Shown piece by piece: positions 8,004 through 16,032 of a DNA stretch of 64,000 nt; the first letter of the stretch is position 1, and every line of letters starts with the position of its first letter. The stretch lies in NCBI GenBank assembly GCA_965228065.1, contig OZ245788.1, positions 3,596,001-3,660,000 of the forward strand. Reading direction: 5' to 3'. Position numbers and translations under genes: made by a program. Source of the DNA: Sphingobium_A sp965228065 (lineage in GTDB: Bacteria > Pseudomonadota > Alphaproteobacteria > Sphingomonadales > Sphingomonadaceae). The notes under the pieces were generated by a model, which was not told where the DNA came from, ran no database searches, and was given only the letters and a program-made list of their open reading frames with translations.

Positions 8004-9895
8004 CAGAAGCCCGCCCGAACGCCGATATGGGCAGCGCGGCCGAAAGTGCCGTAACCGGAGACGGTCTGATATTTCACGTCGAACAGGTTATCGACGCGAC
8101 CGTACAGAGTGAAGCGCCCATCGATGGTGTAGGCAGCGCGAATGCCGGTCAGCACATAGGAATCGAGCCGGACTGTGTTCGCCGCATTGTCGAAGCTGTC
8201 GCCGACATGCAGCACATCCGCCCCCAGGCTGAGTCCATCCGTCGGCGTGTAATCCACGGCGGCAGTGACGCTGTGGCGCGGGCGGCGGGCAAGGTTCTTG
8301 CCGAAATTCAGGCCGGGGCTGCGGTTCTCCGCATCGGTGAAGCTGTACGATGCCCTGAAATCGAGTGCCTCGACCGGTTTCATTTCCAGCACGAATTCAA
8401 GGCCCTTGGCCCGTGCTTTCGCGATATTGTCGTAGGTGCCGTAGGGGCGATTGACGCACACACCGGTGAGCGGCGGCGTGCACGAGATGAAGTCGATCTG
8501 GTTGCGCGTGCGCCGCTTGAACAGCGTGACGCCCGCGACCAATGCACCATCGAGCAGGGTCTGCTGGATGCCGACATCATAGCTGCGCGCCTCTTCGGGC
8601 TTGAGCAGGGGATTGCCATAGCCGGTGATGCTGCTGTCGAGCTGGAACAGGGTCGGGGCCTTGAAACCCTCGCCGTAATTGGCGCGCAGCAGCGTGCCGG
8701 TACCGAGCCGGAGCGCGGCATTGGCGCCGACCGTGGTGTGGCCGCCAAACTGCTCGTGATCGTCATGGCGCACGCCGCCGGTCAGGGTCAGCGCCTCGAT
8801 CGGCTTGACGATGATCTGTCCATAGACGCTGTCGATGCCGGTCTTCGCGGACGAGGGCGAGAAGCCGTCGTCGGTGAACAGCTTCGACGTTTCGGACTCC
8901 GCACCGAACACCGCGCGGAACATCTCGGACAGCGCCAGATCGCCCTGATATTCGAACCTCTCGGTCCGGCCACGCGCCAGGAAGGTGGGCGTGGTGCCGA
9001 AATCGGGATTGAAATTGTCGCGGTCGATATCGGCGATGGTGAAGGCCAGCCGGTTCTTCAGCTTGCCGTCGAACAACTGGGCGTTGAGGCCGGCATAGCC
9101 GTAGATCTGCTGCGTGGTCGAATATTCGTTGGTGTCGCCGAAGCTGTAGGTTGGCGGTGCAAACCCATCGAGTTCGGTGCGGCTGTCGGCGAAGCTGCCG
9201 CGCAGGTCGATGTCGAAATCGGCGCCCAGCGCGATGTTGGCGCGCGCGTTCGCGCTATACTGGCGATAGCCGTCGCGCTCGGTGCCGCCCGCATATTGCG
9301 AGACGCCGTCGGTGCGATACCAGTTGCCGCCGATCGATCCGGAAAACGCGCCGCTGCCGCCCGAAATCTGCGCGGTCGCGGTCTTGCTGTCGTAGCTGCC
9401 ATATTCGGCGCGCGCGTCCGCCTCGATCCCGTTGGTGGGGCGCGCCGTCATGATGTTGACCACGCCGCCCAGCGCCTGGCTGCCCCAGGGCACCGAATTG
9501 GGGCCGCGGACGATCTCGATCCGGTCGATATTGCCGATCAGCAGATTGCCGAAATCATAGGCGCCGGACGGGGCGGATGGGTCGCCGACGCGCACGCCGT
9601 CGATCAGCACGAGGGTCTGGCCGTCCTCGGCGCCGCGGATGCGCAATGCGGTGACGGATCCGGGACCGCCGGCGCGTGTGACCGAGACGCCCGGCGTGCG
9701 CATCAGCAGGTCGGTGGCGATCACGGCCTGGCTGCGCTCGATCGCGGCGCGGTCGAGGACGGTGACGGCCTGACCGGTTTCGCCGGCATCCTGGTCGGCA
9801 CCGATCGCGGTCACGATGATGTCGTCGGGCGCGCCCGCCGCCAGCGCCGGTGAGGTGGCGGCCATGATGATGGCGAGCGTGGATATGGTCTTCAC
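8003..9895 (-). CDS. btuB: TonB-dependent cobalamin receptor
   Basis: This is a 630-aa outer-membrane gated beta-barrel. A signal peptide (KTISTLAIIMAATSPALA) precedes the TonB box DDIIVTA. The plug domain contains VLDRAAIERSQ and RIEIVRGPNSVPWGSQALGG. The barrel ends in a terminal Phe (GVRAGF), as needed for BAM insertion. The start chosen is GTG 9895, with AAGGGA upstream; ATG starts further upstream have no signal peptide in phase. Lying directly behind a cobalamin riboswitch and ahead of btuFCD makes B12 the likely ligand. Confidence 0.93.
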   Translation of the reverse strand: MKTISTLAIIMAATSPALAAGAPDDIIVTAIGADQDAGETGQAVTVLDRAAIERSQAVIATDLLMRTPGVSVTRAGGPGSVTALRIRGAEDGQTLVLIDGVRVGDPSAPSGAYDFGNLLIGNIDRIEIVRGPNSVPWGSQALGGVVNIMTARPTNGIEADARAEYGSYDSKTATAQISGGSGAFSGSIGGNWYRTDGVSQYAGGTERDGYRQYSANARANIALGADFDIDLRGSFADSRTELDGFAPPTYSFGDTNEYSTTQQIYGYAGLNAQLFDGKLKNRLAFTIADIDRDNFNPDFGTTPTFLARGRTERFEYQGDLALSEMFRAVFGAESETSKLFTDDGFSPSSAKTGIDSVYGQIIVKPIEALTLTGGVRHDDHEQFGGHTTVGANAALRLGTGTLLRANYGEGFKAPTLFQLDSSITGYGNPLLKPEEARSYDVGIQQTLLDGALVAGVTLFKRRTRNQIDFISCTPPLTGVCVNRPYGTYDNIAKARAKGLEFVLEMKPVEALDFRASYSFTDAENRSPGLNFGKNLARRPRHSVTAAVDYTPTDGLSLGADVLHVGDSFDNAANTVRLDSYVLTGIRAAYTIDGRFTLYGRVDNLFDVKYQTVSGYGTFGRAAHIGVRAGF

Positions 9896-9989
9896 GGAAT
9901 TGTCCCTTCGTTCAACGACTTCGAAATGTCGCCAAACGAGGAAGACCTCGCCCGCCCGGTGCACCCCGCCCGCGTGGAAGAACGACGAT

Positions 9990-10166
9990 GACGGGCAGGT
10001 CTCCTGGCTCCCGGGTCAGTGCCGTTCCTGCGCCGCCTTCCCGGATCGCTCCAGTGGCATATGACGCGATGGCTCGCCGGTTACAGTAGCGGGGGCTGCC
10101 AGGGCGTTGGCCGATTGAATGGCCGCACCCCGTTCCCTTTTGATCCCGTTGCCGGGAACCCGTCAT
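9990..10166 (-). promoter_or_regulatory. Cobalamin riboswitch
   Basis: Read on the minus strand, this 5' leader has the conserved adenosylcobalamin-aptamer elements in order: GGGAACGGGGTGCGG, then CCCGCTACTGTAACCGGCGA, GCCACTG, GGGAAGG and the B12 box AGCCAGGAGACCTGCC at 10009-9994. It ends about 95 bases before the btuB GTG. High cobalamin should fold the aptamer and repress the whole btuBFCD operon. Established family knowledge supports the function; the elements themselves are directly visible. Confidence 0.96.
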
Positions 10167-10354
10167 GTGGGGCGCGGATAGCGTGACTTGGGGGAGGAAG
10201 CCAAGCGCTAAGAGTCGGCTTGAGAAAACCGGTGCCGCCCTCGGCGGCCTTTCCTGCCGGAACCTTGGGCTGGATTTACGGCGCCTTATGCAATAGCGCT
10301 GCCGGCCGAGCGCCTCGGCAAGAGGTGCCACCAGGATACAGGACGCCAAGACAC
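10167..10354. other. Divergent intergenic region between btuB leader and EPS genes
   Basis: This stretch must hold the btu promoter (minus) and any promoter for the EPS genes (plus). A GCCGCC-CTC-GGCGGC hairpin sits at 10234-10248, and on the minus strand it is followed by ACCGGTTTTC, so it may insulate the riboswitch leader from upstream transcription. A weak -35/-10 pair (TTGGCT and GCTATC, 16-base spacing) lies on the minus strand just before the aptamer. Nothing convincing was found for the plus strand. Confidence 0.35.
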
Positions 10355-11764
10355 GTGAAATCGATGAAGATGAAGGCACTGGCCGGACGGAGCGGTGATG
10401 TTTCCGCCATCTTCCTTGTGATGTTGCTGATCGTCTGCGTGTTGGGCGGCGGGGCGTCGAGGCTCGACGCATTGTCGCAAACGCCGGTATGGATTGCATC
10501 GATCATGTGCGGCGCGGTCGCGCTGCTGTCGATCACGCGCGACGAGATACATGGGGTTCGAACGCCTTTGCTGTTCGTCATTGTCGCCGCCGTTCTTGTA
10601 ATATTGCAACTGGTGCCGCTGCCGCCCGCGCTCTGGTCTGCGCTGCCTGGTCGGGCACTTTACGTTCAGGCCACGAACCTTGCGGGGGTGGCGCTGCCAT
10701 GGCGTCCGATCAGCCTGACGCCCGATTTGACGCTCGCCTCACTCCTCTCGCTGCTGCCGCCAGCGGCGCTGATCCTCGCTTATGCAAGGCTGAACCAGCA
10801 GAGGCGGCGGCTGTTGCCTTTTGTCGTCCTGGGTATCGTCATGTTCAGTGCGCTGCTGGGCCTGGCACAACTCGGCGGGGGGGCGACCAGTCCGTTTCGC
10901 TTCTACGCCGTGACAAATGAAGGGATGGCCGTCGGGATCTTTGCGAACCGCAATCATCAGGCGCTTTTGCTGGTCATGGGATTGCCGCTGCTTGCCGCTT
11001 GTGTCCGGTTGATGCCGGATGCGCGTCTGGCGACGATGCGCGACTGGCTGGCTGTGGCCGCTGCCATTTTTCTTGTTCCCCTCATCCTGCTGACGGGATC
11101 ACGCAGCGGCATCGTTCTGGGCGTGCTGGCGTTGATTTTTGCTGCTCTGCTGGCGCGAACCCGGCTTGAGGCGAGTTTTGTGCCCAGGCGTTATCAGGCG
11201 TCGCCCTGGATGCGGTATCTGCCCATTGCCGGTATCGTTGTTGCGATCCTGCTATCTGTCCTGCTTTCGCGCGCAGTGTCGATCGATCGGTTGTTGGCGA
11301 CCGATGCGGTCGACGAGGAACGGCTGCGCTTGCTTGGCCCATTGTGGGAAATGGCCAAGCACTTCATGCCGTTCGGCACAGGTTTTGGATCGTTCGAGAG
11401 CACCTATCCCAGCTACGAACCCTTCGAATTGCTTTCGCCCAACTACATGAATCAGGCGCACAATGATTTGATCCAACTCGCGATCGAAGGCGGTTTGCCC
11501 GGTCTCGCGCTGTTCACCTGTTTCCTGGTTTGGCTGGTGCGGAGAGCGATCCTCCATTGGAGACCGAAAAAGGCGATGACCAGGGATCGGTTGCTTGGGC
11601 GGCTCGGCGTGGTGCTTGGCATCCTCATCCTTGTTGCCAGTTTGCCGGATTACCCTCTGCGTACGCCGCTTGTCGCGATTCTGCTGACAATGGCGGCACT
11701 CTGGATGGCTGCCGAGCCGGATCTGACGCCGAATTCTGCCCGGGTACGCCGCGCCGATAACTGA
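10355..11764 (+). CDS. O-antigen ligase/polymerase-like membrane protein (EPS module copy 1)
   Basis: This is a polytopic protein of about 469 aa with roughly ten to twelve hydrophobic segments and the Wzy_C/O-antigen ligase signature. A large periplasmic loop near the C-terminus carries PFGTGFGSFESTYP and QAHNDLIQLAIEGGLPG. It probably polymerises or ligates EPS repeat units at the periplasmic face. It is clearly paralogous to the gene at 54804-56195 (shared LQLVPLPPA, NRNH, HNDxxxxAIE and DYPLRT). The start is uncertain: GTG 10355 has AGGA 11 bases upstream, and ATG 10364 is next in frame. Confidence 0.8.
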   Translation: MKSMKMKALAGRSGDVSAIFLVMLLIVCVLGGGASRLDALSQTPVWIASIMCGAVALLSITRDEIHGVRTPLLFVIVAAVLVILQLVPLPPALWSALPGRALYVQATNLAGVALPWRPISLTPDLTLASLLSLLPPAALILAYARLNQQRRRLLPFVVLGIVMFSALLGLAQLGGGATSPFRFYAVTNEGMAVGIFANRNHQALLLVMGLPLLAACVRLMPDARLATMRDWLAVAAAIFLVPLILLTGSRSGIVLGVLALIFAALLARTRLEASFVPRRYQASPWMRYLPIAGIVVAILLSVLLSRAVSIDRLLATDAVDEERLRLLGPLWEMAKHFMPFGTGFGSFESTYPSYEPFELLSPNYMNQAHNDLIQLAIEGGLPGLALFTCFLVWLVRRAILHWRPKKAMTRDRLLGRLGVVLGILILVASLPDYPLRTPLVAILLTMAALWMAAEPDLTPNSARVRRADN

Positions 11765-11852
11765 GCAAACATGCTTTACCGCCCTCGCTTCGAGCTTTAG
11801 GGGGATAGGTTTAGCGGACTAGGTGTCCGATCAGCCAGGATTTCGTCGCCAT

Positions 11853-12566
11853 ATGCGTTTTGCGTTTGTCGCTCCTCTTCTAGCGCTTTGTCTGACGGCA
11901 TGTGCGGGCTCGAACTCCCTTGGCGGAAGCTCCGATGTGCGGGTCGTATCGTCGGGCACGCTGCCTCCGCCGACGCGTTCCGATCTGGTCGTCAGGGGGC
12001 GTCCTTATCTGATCGGTGCTTTCGACAAGCTGGAAATCAGCGTGTTCGGAGTCGAGGATCTGAGTCTCGAGGTTCAGGCAGATGCCAGCGGTCGCATTTC
12101 CATGCCTCTGGCTGGATCGATCGACGCAGCAGGAAAGACCCCGGAAGAACTGTCTCAGGCGATCGCGGCGGGCCTGCGTGGCCGGTATGTTCGTGACCCG
12201 CAAGTGACCGTGAACCTGAAGGAAACGCTAAGCCAGGTCGTGACCGTCGATGGTCAGGTGAAAGAGCCCGGCCTGTATCCGGTTATCGGTCAGATGTCGT
12301 TGATGCGCGCGATCGCGACCGCCAAGGGTGCGTCAGAATTCGCAAAGCTGGACGATGTCGTGGTGTTCAGGACGGTTGAAGGGCAGCGAATGGCCGCACT
12401 CTACAATCTCAAGGCGATACGTCGGGGGCAATATGCGGATCCTGAGATCTTCGCGAACGACGTCGTCGTCGTCGGCGATTCCCCGGCGCGCCGACTGTTC
12501 CGCGATGTCATTCAGGCCGCACCACTTCTGACGACGCCGCTGATCGTCGCCTTCCAAAATAGATGA
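11853..12566 (+). CDS. Polysaccharide export outer-membrane lipoprotein (Wza-like, copy 1)
   Basis: This 237-aa Poly_export/SLBB-family protein forms the outer-membrane channel for EPS. A lipoprotein signal MRFAFVAPLLALCLTAC precedes the export domain (YLIGAFDKLEISVFGVEDLS). An SLBB-like segment TVDGQVKEPGLYPVIGQMSL follows. The ATG at 11853 is preferred because it starts the signal peptide directly; GTG 11823 is possible. It lies between the ligase-like gene and the wzc-like kinase, the usual partners for Wza. Confidence 0.88.
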   Translation: MRFAFVAPLLALCLTACAGSNSLGGSSDVRVVSSGTLPPPTRSDLVVRGRPYLIGAFDKLEISVFGVEDLSLEVQADASGRISMPLAGSIDAAGKTPEELSQAIAAGLRGRYVRDPQVTVNLKETLSQVVTVDGQVKEPGLYPVIGQMSLMRAIATAKGASEFAKLDDVVVFRTVEGQRMAALYNLKAIRRGQYADPEIFANDVVVVGDSPARRLFRDVIQAAPLLTTPLIVAFQNR

Positions 12567-12593
12567 CCCCTTTCCGCAGGAAAAATCCGTAAT

Positions 12594-14813
12594 ATGAACG
12601 ATCTGCACCTGGACAGGAGCACTGGTGTGCGACCGGATGAACGGCATCGTCTGGATGGTCGCGGTCAGCTCGATATCGGGCATGAGCTTCCGTTGCTGAC
12701 GCAGTATCTGCGCATCGCGCTCCGGCGGAAATGGGTGATAATGGGGGCCGTGGCCGGCGCGGTGCTGCTTGGCCTGCTCGTCACACTGCTGATGACACCC
12801 CGTTTTACGGCGACGTCGACACTCGAGATTTCACGCGAGTCGGATAATATCGTCAAAGTCGAAGGCGTGGAGCGGGAGAGCAATCCCGCCGATCTCGAAT
12901 TCTATCAGACCCAATATGGCCTTTTGAGGTCGCGATCGCTCGCCGAACGCGTCGTCCGTGAATTGCGTCTGGCGGATGATCCTTCGTTCTTCGCGATGTT
13001 CCGCGTCCCGGTCGAAGAGGAAGCCAGGTCTCTGGGCGGCAAGCAGGTCTTCGCCGCTACGGGGCGGGACAAGCGCGTGCGCGACGCTTCGACCGCGCTT
13101 CTGGACAATTTGACGATCATTCCGATACGCGCATCGCGCCTGGTCGAGGTGAGCTTCGAGAGCCCCGATGCCGCTTTTTCCGCCAAGATAATCAACGCGT
13201 GGAGCAAGAATTTCATCGAGCTCAATCTCGAGCGGCGTTTCGATGCCACGTCCTATGCGCGCAAATTCCTGGAGAACAGGCTGGAGCAGCTGCGCGGGCG
13301 GCTGGAGGAATCCGAGCGTATGCTGGTGAGCTACGCCGCGAGCCAGAAGATCATCACGATTCCGGTCGCTGGCGCGAACGCCGGTTCGTCGATCGAACGT
13401 CCGATCGTCGCGGATGATCTTGCCGCGCTCAACACCGCTCTTGCGGATGCCACGAACGAGCGAATGCTGGCGCATAGTCGCGTCGGTCGAGAAGGCGGTA
13501 CCGCGAAAGAAGCGCTCTCGAACCAGGCGATCTCGTCCTTGCGTGAGAAGCGCGCTGAAATTGCGGCCGATTATGCCAAGATGATGGCGCAGTTCGAACC
13601 TGATTATCCTCCGGCAAAGGCGTTGGCGTCGCAACTGGCGCAACTCGATCGCAGCCTGGGTGGGGAAGAGAGCCGGGTGTCCGACTCTCTTCGTCGCACC
13701 TATGCGGAAAGCATGCTCCGTGAGCGATCGCTTCAGGACAAGGTCGAGAGCCTCAAGGTCGGACTGCTCGACCAGAAGCGTCGCAGCATCCAGTATAATA
13801 TCTTCCAGCGCGACGTGGATACCAATCGTCAACTCTATGACGGCCTGCTTCAGCGCTACAAGGAAATCGGCGTCGCCGGCGGCGTAGGCACGAACAATAT
13901 CTCGATCGTCGATCGCGCCGAGATACCTGAAAAACCATCGAGCCCGCGGCTGCTGATCAACCTGTTCATCTCGCTGCTTGCCGGTCTCATCATCGGCGCG
14001 ATCGCGACGTTCGCGTTGGAGCAGATCGATGAAGCGATCGCGGATCCGAGCGAAGTGGAGCGTGAGCTCCGCTTCCCGCTTCTTGGCGTGATACCGCAGA
14101 GCGGCGACATCGACCCGAGAGAGGCACTGGAGGATCGAAAATCGCCAGTGGTCGAAGCATTCCTTTCGGTGCAGACCAATCTCGAATTTGCGACCGAAAA
14201 TGGCGCACCGAGATCCATGTCGGTTACCAGTACGCGCCCTGCGGAAGGCAAATCGACCACCGCTTATGCATTGGCGCGCTCCCTGGCGCGTGCGCAGCGC
14301 AAGGTGGTGCTGATCGACGCGGACATGCGCTCTCCGAGCATCCATGGCCATTTCGATCTCCCGAACGACAAGGGGCTCAGCAACTATCTGTCGGGTGGCG
14401 GCGATATCGCCGGAATCCTGGCGCCTGGCCCCATCGCCGGTCTTTCGGTGATGACCGCCGGGCCCCAGCCGCCGAACGCCGCGGAATTGCTGACAGGGCC
14501 GCGACTGCAACTTCTGATCGCGGAGTTGCTCAAGACGTTCGACCATGTGGTCATCGATTCTCCGCCGGTCATGGGTCTTGCCGATGCCCCTCTCATCGCC
14601 AGCAAGGTGCAGGGCACGATCTATGTGCTCGAATCGCACGGCGTGAGGGCCTCGCTCGCCAAGGTTGCCTTGTCGCGACTGGTGGCGGCGCATGCTCAGG
14701 TGCTTGGCGTCGTCCTGACCAAGTTCGAAGAGAAGCGAGCCCATTTCGGCTACGGCTACGATTACGGATATGGGTACGGCCTGGGCGACAAGTCTTCGGA
14801 GAAGGCAGGCTGA
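12594..14813 (+). CDS. Polysaccharide co-polymerase / tyrosine autokinase (Wzc-like, copy 1)
   Basis: This 739-aa inner-membrane protein controls EPS chain length and export. An N-terminal Wzz domain with a membrane helix (about residues 48-68) and a long coiled-coil periplasmic region are followed by a second helix (about 445-470). The cytoplasmic BY-kinase domain has Walker A RPAEGKSTT (about 550), Walker A' VVLIDADMRSP and Walker B HVVIDSPPVMG. The C-terminal tail is Tyr-rich (GYGYDYGYGYG), the autophosphorylation cluster. It is paralogous to 51804-53981. Confidence 0.93.
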   Translation: MNDLHLDRSTGVRPDERHRLDGRGQLDIGHELPLLTQYLRIALRRKWVIMGAVAGAVLLGLLVTLLMTPRFTATSTLEISRESDNIVKVEGVERESNPADLEFYQTQYGLLRSRSLAERVVRELRLADDPSFFAMFRVPVEEEARSLGGKQVFAATGRDKRVRDASTALLDNLTIIPIRASRLVEVSFESPDAAFSAKIINAWSKNFIELNLERRFDATSYARKFLENRLEQLRGRLEESERMLVSYAASQKIITIPVAGANAGSSIERPIVADDLAALNTALADATNERMLAHSRVGREGGTAKEALSNQAISSLREKRAEIAADYAKMMAQFEPDYPPAKALASQLAQLDRSLGGEESRVSDSLRRTYAESMLRERSLQDKVESLKVGLLDQKRRSIQYNIFQRDVDTNRQLYDGLLQRYKEIGVAGGVGTNNISIVDRAEIPEKPSSPRLLINLFISLLAGLIIGAIATFALEQIDEAIADPSEVERELRFPLLGVIPQSGDIDPREALEDRKSPVVEAFLSVQTNLEFATENGAPRSMSVTSTRPAEGKSTTAYALARSLARAQRKVVLIDADMRSPSIHGHFDLPNDKGLSNYLSGGGDIAGILAPGPIAGLSVMTAGPQPPNAAELLTGPRLQLLIAELLKTFDHVVIDSPPVMGLADAPLIASKVQGTIYVLESHGVRASLAKVALSRLVAAHAQVLGVVLTKFEEKRAHFGYGYDYGYGYGLGDKSSEKAG

Positions 14814-14814
14814 T

Positions 14815-16032
14815 ATGGCCGGCGCGCGTGCGGGATGGTTGAGAACGGCGGTTATCGTTGCCGGTTCGGGCGTATTGGCCTGGCTGTCGATTTCGGTCGG
14901 GCTGTCGGCCGCGACGCGAGACCGCGATCCGGGGTTGGCGCTGCGGCTGGCTCCCTGGGATGCGCGTGCAAAGGCCAATCTTGCCAAGGTCGAGATTCAA
15001 GGAGGGACTGACGCTGGTCAGCGCGCTCGTGCAGTCGCTCTGGCGCAATCGGCGGTCGCACGCGACGCGACCTTGGTCACTCCCCACAATATTCTCGGGC
15101 TTGCTGCAGCGCTGTCCGGTCGAACGAACCAAGCCGCAGCATATTTCTCGTTCGCCGACCGGCTGACGAAGCGCGATATGGTGACTCAGCTCTGGCTGAT
15201 CGAATATGCCGTCGCGCGAGATGATATCGAGGGCGCGCTGTCGCATTTCGACGCGGCTCTGCGGACGGCCTGGACGGCGCAGGACGTCCTGTTCCCCATT
15301 CTGGTCGAAGCAACGGGCGATCCTCAGCTTGTCGCACCGATCGGCCGTATCCTTGAAAAACAACCGCAATGGGCGCCGAATTTCCTGTGGCGGGCGACCG
15401 AAGGCGGTCCGTCGGCTGCAAATGTGGCGCAGCTGCTCCTGCAACTTCGCAAGGCAGGATACCCGCTGACCACGGAAAATGTCCGTTTAATGCTGCAGCG
15501 TGCAGTTCGAGACAATCGACTGGACGTGGCGAGTGTGATTTTCGATGCGTTTTCCGGCGCCCGCCAGACTGAACTGGTGCGAAACGGCGGCTTTGCGGGC
15601 GACAACAAATACCCTCCCTTCGATTGGGATCTTACCGACGACGTCGAATTGAGGGCAGAGCGGGCGCCCAAGGCTGATTCCGAAGACATCGGTGTGAACG
15701 TCTTTGCCGATGCCGGACGTGGTGGGACCGCCGCCCGTCAATTGCTGCGGCTGTCGCCGGGCAGCTATCGGCTGCGCACGGCGGCTGGTGATATCAGCAT
15801 GGCTGCTGCGGAAAGACCGAACTGGACTATTGCCTGCGCGGGACGGTCCAACAGTGTTTTGCTTACCATGCCACTCGCAAATGGTACGGGCGCAGGCGCG
15901 AGCTTCTCGGTTCCTGCAGATTGCGGCACGCAGTGGTTGTCGCTGATCGTAAAGCCTGTCGACCAGGCCGATGGTGCTGCATTCTGGATCGATGATGTGA
16001 AGGTCGATCGGCTGGCCCCGGCCGGATCATAG
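14815..16032 (+). CDS. EPS-associated TPR-like protein with C-terminal beta-sandwich (copy 1)
   Basis: I do not recognise a named family for this 405-aa protein. An N-terminal hydrophobic helix (about residues 8-30) is followed by helical-hairpin repeats (RARAVALAQSAVARDATLVTP, then AAALSGRTNQAAAYFSFADR). A C-terminal domain has a signature of PFDW, LSPGSYRL, WTIACAG and PADCGTQ. It is probably a periplasmic membrane-anchored protein and may touch polysaccharide. It starts 1 base after the wzc-like stop. A paralog with the same architecture and neighbours is at 50601-51788. Its 3' end overlaps the convergent lyase gene by 6 bases. Confidence 0.75.
   Translation: MAGARAGWLRTAVIVAGSGVLAWLSISVGLSAATRDRDPGLALRLAPWDARAKANLAKVEIQGGTDAGQRARAVALAQSAVARDATLVTPHNILGLAAALSGRTNQAAAYFSFADRLTKRDMVTQLWLIEYAVARDDIEGALSHFDAALRTAWTAQDVLFPILVEATGDPQLVAPIGRILEKQPQWAPNFLWRATEGGPSAANVAQLLLQLRKAGYPLTTENVRLMLQRAVRDNRLDVASVIFDAFSGARQTELVRNGGFAGDNKYPPFDWDLTDDVELRAERAPKADSEDIGVNVFADAGRGGTAARQLLRLSPGSYRLRTAAGDISMAAAERPNWTIACAGRSNSVLLTMPLANGTGAGASFSVPADCGTQWLSLIVKPVDQADGAAFWIDDVKVDRLAPAGS

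Noticed and set aside
7850..9853. 667-codon open frame on the plus strand
   Set aside because: It is antisense to btuB, whose signal peptide, TonB box and terminal Phe are clear.
9912..10499. 195-codon open frame on the minus strand
   Set aside because: It runs through the cobalamin riboswitch and has no ribosome site or domain.
12831..14987. 718-codon open frame on the minus strand
   Set aside because: It is the antisense shadow of the wzc-like kinase, which has intact Walker motifs.
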